DNA from: Humidesulfovibrio sp. | GTDB taxonomy: Bacteria > Desulfobacterota > Desulfovibrionia > Desulfovibrionales > Desulfovibrionaceae | Length of the DNA: 64,000 nucleotides | Assembly: GCF_030689645.1 (NCBI RefSeq) | Contig: NZ_JAUYFU010000024.1 | Coordinates: 120,807 to 184,806, forward strand | Reading direction: 5' to 3' | Shown: positions 57,055-64,000 of the stretch, piece by piece | Position numbering within the stretch: position 1 is the stretch's first letter | How the letters are laid out: every line of letters starts with the position of its first letter | The notes under the pieces: model-generated | Database searches by the model: none | Told to the model about the DNA's origin: nothing | Seen by the model: the letters and a program-made list of their open reading frames with translations, nothing else | Made by a program: the position numbers and the translations under genes

Positions 57055-59900
57055 GCTACGCCGTTGGTTCACTCGTTAAGGCCAGGAATCGGGAGTGGGT
57101 GGTGCTCCCTGAGTCCTCTGACGAATTGTTGGTCCTGAGGCCTCTCGGAGGAACGGACAAGGAGATCGCTGGAGTTCACCCTGGCCTGGAACCTGTGGGG
57201 CCAGCCCAGTTTGATCCACCAGATCCCAGCAAGCCCGGTGATTTCATCACGTCCAGATTGCTGCGAGACGCGGTGCGCCTGGGGTTCCGTTCCAGTGCAG
57301 GTCCGTTCCGTTCTTTTGGCAAGATTGCCGTGGAGCCGCGCCCATACCAACTTGTGCCGCTGCTCATGGCCCTCAAGCTCGATCCGGTCCGCATCCTGGT
57401 GTCAGACGACGTAGGCATCGGGAAAACCATTGAGGCTTCCCTCATCGCCAGGGAACTTCTGGATCGTGGAGAGGTCCAACGGCTCGCAGTCCTTTGCCCT
57501 CCCCACCTTGCTGAGCAGTGGCAGGGCGAACTGCGTGAGAAGTTCAACATCGAGGTTGTGTTGATTCTGCCCTCCACCGCGAGGAGCCTGGAAAGGCATT
57601 GCAGGCCCGACGAGTCCTTGTTTGAGCGGTATCCCTATTCCGTGGTCTCTCTGGACTACATCAAAACCGACCACCGCCGTGATGAGTTCCTCCGGACCTG
57701 CCCGGAACTGGTCATCATCGATGAGGCCCACACCTGCGCATGGAGCGGAGAAGGGCGTGGTGTCCGCCATCAGCGCCACCGGCTCATTAAGGACCTAGCC
57801 GACAAGCCCGATCAACACATGGTTTTGGTGACGGCCACGCCACATAGCGGCAAGGATGTCGCGTTCCGTTCGCTCTTGTCACTGCTCAATCCGGATTTCA
57901 AAGACTTGCCAGAAGACCTTGCTGGCCCTGCGCAAGAACAGAACCGGCGCAAGTTGGCGGCCCACTTCATTCAGCGGAAACGCGCTGATATCAAACACTT
58001 TCTCTCAACAGATACCCCCTTCCCAGACAGGGAAGAACGAGAACTCCAGTACCGCTTGTCGCCGAACTACAAGAAGCTTTTCGACAAGGTGCTGGAATAT
58101 GCCCGCGAGACTGTCCAGGCCGGGGCGGCGGAAGGCAGGCACAGACAGCGGGTCCGCTGGTGGTCTGTTTTGGGCCTGCTGAGGTCTCTGGCCTCCAGCC
58201 CTGCCGCTGCTGCTGCCACGCTTCGCAGTCGTGCCAGCGTTGCGGACACAGAGAGCGCTGAAGAAGCTGACCAGCTTGGGCGGCAGACGGTGCTGGACCT
58301 GATGGACGAAGAGGGTGGTGATGCCCTGGACGTGGCCCCAGGCAGCGATGTCTATGTGGATGATGAGAACGTTCAGGTGCGCAGGCGGCTCTTGCAGATG
58401 GCCCGCGAGGCTGATGCCCTTTTGGGAGCTGAGGACCAGAAGCTGAAGACGATTCTGTCTGAGGTGAAGAAGCTGCTGGACGAGGGGTTCCATCCCATCG
58501 TGTTCTGTCGCTTCATCCCAACGGCGGACTACGTGGCAGATGAGTTTGGACGGAAGCTCAATGGCGTCGTGGTTGACTCGGTCACGGGCATGCTCCCACC
58601 GGCGGAACGCGAGGAGCGTGTTCTCGCCCTGTCCAAGGCCCCCAAGCGGGTCCTCGTCTGCACCGACTGCCTCAGTGAAGGCATCAACCTCCAAGAACAT
58701 TTCGATGCTGTCATCCATTATGACTTGTCGTGGAACCCGACTCGCCATGAGCAGCGGGAAGGCCGTGTGGACCGCTTTGGCCAGCCCAAGCCTGTCGTTC
58801 GCATCCTGACGTATTTCGGCGTCGATAATCAGATCGACGGCTTCATCATCGACGTCCTCATCAAGAAGCACAAGAACATAAAGAACGACCTTGGTATTTC
58901 CGTTCCGGTTCCAGTCGAGAGTGACGCTGTGGTCCAGGCCATCTTTGAGGGCTTGCTACTGCGTGGCGGTGCGGCCCAATCTCAAGGGCAGCGTAGCCTC
59001 TTCCTGCCGGGCATTGAGGAACTCATCAAACCCAAAGCCGATGCTCTGTATGCCGAGTGGGAGAATGCCTCCCAGCGGGAAAAGAGAACCCGTACCATGT
59101 TTGCTCAGGAGGTCATCAAGACCGAAGAGGTGGCCAAGGAACTGGATGCCATGCGCTCAGCCATCGGCTCTGGCGTGGAAGTGGAGCGCTTCACCCGCGA
59201 GGCGCTTCAGGCGCTGGGAGCCATCGTCTCCATGGCAGGCCCCAGCCTGAGCGTTGACTTGAAAGGCACGCCTCAAGCGCTCAAAGATGCGCTCCCCGTT
59301 GACGATATCCTAAAGGCCCGGTTCGCCATGCCGGTGCAGGACGATGAGACCTACCTGCACCGCACGCACAACTTTGTGGAGAGCTTGGCCGCTTTCATCA
59401 TGGACACGGCGCTTGATCCCATCCAGGAAGGCGTGGCTAAACGCTGTGGAGCTATCCGCACCAGGGCGGTGATGACTCGCACCACGATTCTGATGGTGCG
59501 GTTCCGCTACCACATCATCACGCGCAAGGATGGGGTCGAGACGCCGCTCTTGGCTGAGGACTGCCGCCTGCTGGGTTTTGAAGGGTCTCCTGATGCAATG
59601 ACTTGGATTCCTGAGGCGGAGGCCGAGAAGCTGCTGCTGACGATACCAGATGCCAGTGTGCCGCCTGACACGGCCAGGGGCTTTCTCACGCCCATCCTCG
59701 AAGGCTTCGGTGCCGTCTGGCCCGAGTTGGAGAAGATCGCCATGAGCCGGGGTGACGAGCTGCTGGCCGCCCACAGGCGCGTTCGCACGGAGAGCCGCCA
59801 CAAGGGCGTCTCCTACGCCATAGAGCCACAGTTGCCACCTGACGTGCTGGGCCTCTACGTCTTCATGCCGGTTCCCCGGCAGGCGGGAGGTGCCGCATGA
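57051..59900 (+). CDS. SNF2/RapA-like helicase, DrmD-like
   Basis: A 949-aa SNF2-family ATPase. Walker A SDDVGIGKT is at 118-126, motif II DEAH at 224-227, VTATPHSGKD is motif III, and the second lobe has VLVCTDCLSEGINLQEHFD and RHEQREGRVDRFGQ, which are RapA/SNF2 motifs V and VI. The C-terminal ~250 residues follow the architecture of DrmD, the class 1 DISARM helicase, and are otherwise unassigned. An ~80-residue Ala/Ser/Asp-rich segment lies between the lobes. ATG 57051 overlaps the previous stop, so the longer frame from 56949 is rejected. ATP-driven translocation on DNA together with the methylase is inferred. Confidence 0.87.
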   Translation: MSYAVGSLVKARNREWVVLPESSDELLVLRPLGGTDKEIAGVHPGLEPVGPAQFDPPDPSKPGDFITSRLLRDAVRLGFRSSAGPFRSFGKIAVEPRPYQLVPLLMALKLDPVRILVSDDVGIGKTIEASLIARELLDRGEVQRLAVLCPPHLAEQWQGELREKFNIEVVLILPSTARSLERHCRPDESLFERYPYSVVSLDYIKTDHRRDEFLRTCPELVIIDEAHTCAWSGEGRGVRHQRHRLIKDLADKPDQHMVLVTATPHSGKDVAFRSLLSLLNPDFKDLPEDLAGPAQEQNRRKLAAHFIQRKRADIKHFLSTDTPFPDREERELQYRLSPNYKKLFDKVLEYARETVQAGAAEGRHRQRVRWWSVLGLLRSLASSPAAAAATLRSRASVADTESAEEADQLGRQTVLDLMDEEGGDALDVAPGSDVYVDDENVQVRRRLLQMAREADALLGAEDQKLKTILSEVKKLLDEGFHPIVFCRFIPTADYVADEFGRKLNGVVVDSVTGMLPPAEREERVLALSKAPKRVLVCTDCLSEGINLQEHFDAVIHYDLSWNPTRHEQREGRVDRFGQPKPVVRILTYFGVDNQIDGFIIDVLIKKHKNIKNDLGISVPVPVESDAVVQAIFEGLLLRGGAAQSQGQRSLFLPGIEELIKPKADALYAEWENASQREKRTRTMFAQEVIKTEEVAKELDAMRSAIGSGVEVERFTREALQALGAIVSMAGPSLSVDLKGTPQALKDALPVDDILKARFAMPVQDDETYLHRTHNFVESLAAFIMDTALDPIQEGVAKRCGAIRTRAVMTRTTILMVRFRYHIITRKDGVETPLLAEDCRLLGFEGSPDAMTWIPEAEAEKLLLTIPDASVPPDTARGFLTPILEGFGAVWPELEKIAMSRGDELLAAHRRVRTESRHKGVSYAIEPQLPPDVLGLYVFMPVPRQAGGAA

Positions 59901-62900
59901 TCATCAAGAAGTCCCGCGACATCTTCGCCACCGTCACAACCGAAGGTTCGGCCTTGCCCCCGGACATCCTCCAGCGGGTTGCGGACCTGGATCGGGAACT
60001 GCCCGGCCTGACGCCTGCGGATTACCACCTAGACGGGGAGAAGCTCTCCGAGGCCACCAATAGGGCCTGGAACAGGCTGCTGGCCGCCTGGGGCAGCTTC
60101 AAGGCCGTCCGCGATGCGATCCCCGGAGACAAGCCCGGCACCTCCGAGACCCGCGAGAAGTGGCTCCTGCCCCTCTTCAACGAGCTGGGCTATGGCCGCT
60201 TGCTCGGGGCCAAGGCAATTGAACTGGGCGGCAAGTCCTATTCCATCTCCCATGGCTGGGGCAGCACGCCCATTCATCTGCTCGGCTGCAACGTCCCCCT
60301 GGACAAGAAAACCAAAGGCATTCAAGGCGCAACCGTCGCCGCACCCCACGGTCTGGTCCAGGAACTCCTGAACCGCTCAGACGACCACCTCTGGGCCTTT
60401 GTCACCAACGGCCTCAAGCTGCGCATCCTGCGCGACAACATCAGCTTCACCCGTCAGGCCTATGTCGAGTTCGACCTTGAGGCCATGATGGAAGGCCAGG
60501 TCTACCCGGACTTCCGTCTCCTGTGGCTGGTGTGCCACCAGTCTCGTGTGGAAGCAGATAGCCCTGAGGACTGCTTCCTTGAGCAGTGGTCCAAGGCCGC
60601 TCGAGACATCGGTTCCCGCGTGCTGGAGCATCTCCGTAACGGAGTTGAATCCGCCATCAACGAACTTGGTGCTGGCTTCCTGGACCACTCGTCCAACTTG
60701 GACATGAAGGGAAAACTCCGTTCTGGGGCCTTGGACAAGCAGGATTACTTCCGCCAGTTGCTCCGCTTGATCTACCGCCTGCTGTTCCTCTTTGTCTCCG
60801 AGGACCGGGGCCTGCTGCACAAGGACCCATCGTCCAAACAGGCCGAGGTGTTCCTCAAGTTCTATTCCACGGCCCGGCTGCGCCGTCTGGCCGCCACCCT
60901 GCGTGGCAGCCGTCACGATGACATCTACGAGAGCCTGCGCCTTGTCATGCAGCGCCTGGGCAGCGATGAGGGTTGCCAGGAGCTTGGGCTGGCCCCGCTG
61001 GGCAGCATGCTCTTCTCCAGCGCAGCCATGCCCGACATTGAAGCCTGCCGCATCAGCAATGAGGCGCTGCTCTCCGCTGTGCGTCATCTGGCCACCATCA
61101 GCGGGCCAGAGGGCCTGCGCCCGGTGGACTTCAAGAACCTTGGCGCGGAGGAACTGGGCAGCATTTACGAGTCCCTGCTGGAACTGCATCCCAACATGGA
61201 CGATGGCTTCAAGCTCGAGACCGCCGCAGGCCACGAGCGCAAGACCACGGGCAGCTACTACACCCCGGAGAGCCTCATCCAGAGCCTGCTGGACACGGCC
61301 CTTGATCCGGTGCTGGCCGAGGCCCGCAAGGCCGTGAATCCTGAGCAGGCCATCCTGGACCTCAAGGTGTGCGATCCGGCATGCGGCAGCGGTCACTTCC
61401 TGCTGGCCGCCGCCAACCGCATGGCCAAGGCCTTGGCCGCTGCCCGCACGGGTGAGGACGAGCCTGCGCCGGAGGCTGTGCGTGAGGCCAAGCGAGCCAT
61501 CATCAGCCGCTGTATCTACGGCGTGGATTTGAACCCCATGGCTGTGGAGCTGTGCAAGGTGAACCTCTGGCTGGAGTCCATGGACCCTGGCAAGCCGCTG
61601 TCCTTTTTGGACAGCCACGTCCAGTGCGGCAACAGCCTGCTTGGGGCTACGCCCGCCTTGCTGCGAGCTGGCATTCCGGACGAGGCCTTCAGCCCCATAG
61701 AGGGTGACGAGAAGGAACGCTGCCAAGCAGCCAAGAAGAGTAACAAGGAACAGCGCAAGGACCATGTGGCACGGTTGAAGCGCTCGGGCCTGATGCCCTA
61801 CACCGAGGAACCATTCATCCAACTCGGAAACCTCGCCGCGTCCGTGCAGGAGTTCATGCGCATCGACGACTCCACCATCGAGGGTGTCCGTTCGCGCCAG
61901 CGCATGTGGGAGGCGCTGGCCAGCGGCAGCGGCTACCGCTTTGGCCGAATGTGGGCGGATGCTTGGTGCGCGGCTTTTGTGTGGAAGAAGATCAAGGCCC
62001 CGACTGGCGAGGCGTTCTATCCCATCACCGAGGACGTTTTCCGGCGCATCGAGAAGAATCCGTTCAGCATCCCCGACTGGATGCAGAAGGAGATTGAGCG
62101 CCTGTCCCGGCAGTACCAGTTCTTCCACTGGCACCTGGCCTTCCCGGAGGTCTTCCGCTTGCCTGAAAAGGGGCAGGCCCCGAAAAGCCCGCAGGCTGGT
62201 TGGGACGGCGGGTTTGATGTGGTTCTCGGCAATCCACCGTGGGAGCGCATCAAGATTCAGGAAAAGGAGTGGTTCGCGAGCAAGCGCCCTGACATCGCCA
62301 ATGCCCGCAATGCCGCAGAGCGCCAGAGGCTCATCCGAGAGCTTGCCCAGACCGACCCGGAGTTGCTGAACGGCTTCAACGAAGACAAGCGCAAAGCTGA
62401 AGGGGAAAGTCACCTACTGCGTAATGCGGGGAGTTACCCGCTTTGTGGTCGGGGTGATATCAACACGTACAGCATTTTCACTGAGCTAGGCCGGTTCGTC
62501 CTGTCTTCCATTGGCCGCCTTGGCTGCATCGTCCCGTCTGGCATTGCCTTCGATGACACAACGAAGTTCTTCTTCCAAGATATCGTTGAAAGGCAGAGCT
62601 TGGTGTCCCTGTATGACTTTGAGAATAGGAACATCTTCCCGTCAGTGCATAGCAGCTACAAATTCTGTCTGCTCACCCTGGCGGGTGCGAACCGGCCAGC
62701 CAAGAGCGGGGCGGATTTTGCCTTCTTCCTGCACGACGTGGCGGAGATTCGCGAAGAGGAACGCAGGTTCAAGCTCACCGCCGAGGACATCACACTCATC
62801 AACCCCAACAGTCGTACATGTCCTATCTTCCGCTCCAAGCGCGATGCCGAAATCACCAAAGGTATCTACCGTCGCGTGCCGGTCCTCATCCGCGAGGCCA

Positions 62901-64000
62901 CGGAGAAAGAGCCGGGGAAAAATCCCTGGGGACTTAGCTTTATGGCGATGTTGCATATGGCCAATGACTCTGGAGTGTTTAAGATTCGCCAGGAGCTTGA
63001 GCAGGCCGGTTGGACGCTGCATGGCAATTGCTTTGTGAAAGATGGTGAGGCTTGTCTGCCTCTTTACGAAGCGAAGATGGTCCATCACTACGACCACCGC
63101 TGGGCCACCTACGAGCTGGATGGCAGCACCAGGAACGTGACTCTTGAGGAGAAGCAGGACCCAAACTTCGTAATACTGCCTCGCTACTGGGTGCATGAGT
63201 GGGAGGTGGCGAAGCGGGCCAGCCGCAGCCCGGACGTGGTCATCAAGGCCCTTGTGGATGCTGAGCGCAACGACGGTGATGCTGAACGCAAGCTTGTGGT
63301 CAATGTCCTGGCCATGTGGTTGGCGGGCTACCATCTGAACCATGGCGACAAGGAACTTGGCAACAAGCTTTTGGCCGCAACACAGCCCCGCACGACGAGC
63401 CTCATTGCCTCCACCACGGGCTGGGTGGCTGTCCAGGCCATGGAGGAAGAATACCCCCTGACGCCGGGCGAGGCCGAGCAGATTAAACAGGCGCTGACAG
63501 GCGATGTCATTCAACAGGGACGGGACTTGGTCCTCAGCCGCACGCCGAAGTGGTTTATGGGCTGGCGGGATATCTGTCGCAGCACAGACGAGCGGACGGT
63601 GATCCCCGGCATTACACCGGCAGCGGCATTCGGCGATACATTTTTACTCATGTTCCCTGCGGAGAATACCCGCGAACTCTCGCCCATTTTGGCCTCATCA
63701 TTGACCTCATTCGCCTTGGACTATGCGGCGAGGCAGAAGGTTGGCGGGACACACTTAAAGTATCATGTGTTCAAGCAAATTCCTGTCCTTCCCCCCAGCC
63801 AGTTCAAGATAGCTACGCCGTGGGCTGCGCATGAACCGCTTCAGGATTGGATTCAGACCAGAGCGAGGGCGCTTTATGCGTCCGACTACCAGATGTCTGA
63901 GTTGCTGAAGACAGCGTACCAGCCGCGCAGCCCTGAAGAGCGTTTCGCCATCCGCTGTGAACTCGACGCTGCGTTCTTGCACCTCTACGGCATCACCCGT
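59897..64000 (+). CDS. Large N6-adenine DNA methyltransferase, DrmMI/PglX-like (3' end beyond window)
   Basis: An open frame of 1368 codons reaches the last base without a stop. It starts ATG 59897 in an ATGA overlap with the SNF2 gene. Motif I is DPACGSGHF (493-501) and motif IV is NPPW (779-782), the signature of N6-adenine methylases of the Eco57I/PglX group. The N-terminal ~230 residues (TREKWLLPLFNELGYG, then LWAFVTNGLKLRILRDN) have the layout of such enzymes' N-domains. The C-terminal region with KYHVFKQIPVLPPSQF fits a target-recognition domain. In DISARM class 1 an enzyme of this kind (DrmMI) marks self DNA. Whether the N-domain has nuclease residues is not clear by eye. Confidence 0.9.
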   Translation, partial: MIIKKSRDIFATVTTEGSALPPDILQRVADLDRELPGLTPADYHLDGEKLSEATNRAWNRLLAAWGSFKAVRDAIPGDKPGTSETREKWLLPLFNELGYGRLLGAKAIELGGKSYSISHGWGSTPIHLLGCNVPLDKKTKGIQGATVAAPHGLVQELLNRSDDHLWAFVTNGLKLRILRDNISFTRQAYVEFDLEAMMEGQVYPDFRLLWLVCHQSRVEADSPEDCFLEQWSKAARDIGSRVLEHLRNGVESAINELGAGFLDHSSNLDMKGKLRSGALDKQDYFRQLLRLIYRLLFLFVSEDRGLLHKDPSSKQAEVFLKFYSTARLRRLAATLRGSRHDDIYESLRLVMQRLGSDEGCQELGLAPLGSMLFSSAAMPDIEACRISNEALLSAVRHLATISGPEGLRPVDFKNLGAEELGSIYESLLELHPNMDDGFKLETAAGHERKTTGSYYTPESLIQSLLDTALDPVLAEARKAVNPEQAILDLKVCDPACGSGHFLLAAANRMAKALAAARTGEDEPAPEAVREAKRAIISRCIYGVDLNPMAVELCKVNLWLESMDPGKPLSFLDSHVQCGNSLLGATPALLRAGIPDEAFSPIEGDEKERCQAAKKSNKEQRKDHVARLKRSGLMPYTEEPFIQLGNLAASVQEFMRIDDSTIEGVRSRQRMWEALASGSGYRFGRMWADAWCAAFVWKKIKAPTGEAFYPITEDVFRRIEKNPFSIPDWMQKEIERLSRQYQFFHWHLAFPEVFRLPEKGQAPKSPQAGWDGGFDVVLGNPPWERIKIQEKEWFASKRPDIANARNAAERQRLIRELAQTDPELLNGFNEDKRKAEGESHLLRNAGSYPLCGRGDINTYSIFTELGRFVLSSIGRLGCIVPSGIAFDDTTKFFFQDIVERQSLVSLYDFENRNIFPSVHSSYKFCLLTLAGANRPAKSGADFAFFLHDVAEIREEERRFKLTAEDITLINPNSRTCPIFRSKRDAEITKGIYRRVPVLIREATEKEPGKNPWGLSFMAMLHMANDSGVFKIRQELEQAGWTLHGNCFVKDGEACLPLYEAKMVHHYDHRWATYELDGSTRNVTLEEKQDPNFVILPRYWVHEWEVAKRASRSPDVVIKALVDAERNDGDAERKLVVNVLAMWLAGYHLNHGDKELGNKLLAATQPRTTSLIASTTGWVAVQAMEEEYPLTPGEAEQIKQALTGDVIQQGRDLVLSRTPKWFMGWRDICRSTDERTVIPGITPAAAFGDTFLLMFPAENTRELSPILASSLTSFALDYAARQKVGGTHLKYHVFKQIPVLPPSQFKIATPWAAHEPLQDWIQTRARALYASDYQMSELLKTAYQPRSPEERFAIRCELDAAFLHLYGITR

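Noticed and set aside
51871..64000. BREX or Pgl system because of the PglX-like methylase
   Set aside because: No PglZ, BrxC or BrxL-like gene is present in the window; the DUF1998 helicase and SNF2 partner point to the DISARM side.

Overview
The window is a G+C-rich bacterial chromosome segment most consistent with the order Desulfovibrionales (Desulfovibrio relatives). I base this on gene content and order: a flgM gene paired with a DVU0524-type gene, csrA overlapping fliW, nadK followed by an ARMT1-like gene, a TPP-riboswitch-controlled Thi4 of the sulfide-dependent type, and a cytochrome bd subunit I gene. No rRNA is present, so this is an inference from content, not a taxonomic identification.

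Layout. 1-260 is the start of cydA (minus strand, cut by the window edge). 438-2819 holds an Hsp20 gene and a dnaA-like gene. 3053-7086 is a minus-strand envelope/isoprenoid operon (cdsA, dxr, rseP, tsaB). 7288-9003 is a GAF/HD-GYP signalling gene. 9005-15115 (minus) holds a MATE transporter coupled to a DUF2156 gene, an alkaline-phosphatase-fold hydrolase and a UvrD-type helicase, with a composite palindromic REP-like element at 12614-12797. A ModE-like regulator diverges at 15236. 15796-26579 (minus) is the canonical rimP-nusA-ylxR-infB-ylxP-rbfA-nrnA-truB-rpsO-pnp translation/RNA operon, preceded by tRNA-Gly(CCC) with its own terminator. 26957-37476 is a long flagellar rod/ring/hook-junction cluster ending in csrA-fliW, with a near-consensus sigma-54 promoter in front. 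flgM and its partner face it from the other strand, behind a near-consensus sigma-28 promoter. 38520-48231 is housekeeping: nadK, an ARMT1-like gene, mltA, a DUF4254 gene, gatB, mtnA, a TPP riboswitch with thi4, and der.

At 48307-48400 lies tRNA-Ser(GCT), and after it the character changes. There is a tyrosine integrase broken by an in-frame amber codon, a small unrecognised protein with an ADP-ribosyltransferase-like motif pattern, a serine recombinase preceded by a 14-bp imperfect inverted repeat, and three very large genes joined by ATGA overlaps. The first is a 1727-aa YprA/MrfA-type helicase carrying a DUF1998 (MZB) domain and a C-terminal Vsr-like nuclease-type domain. The second is a 949-aa SNF2 helicase resembling DrmD. 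The third is an N6-adenine methyltransferase of at least 1368 aa, still open at the window end. This looks like an integrated genomic island carrying a DISARM-related phage-defence module in an unusual fused form, with a Vsr-like domain where classical DISARM has a separate phospholipase-D-type protein. It is the most interesting part of the window. Its far end, including any second att copy or further defence genes, is not visible.
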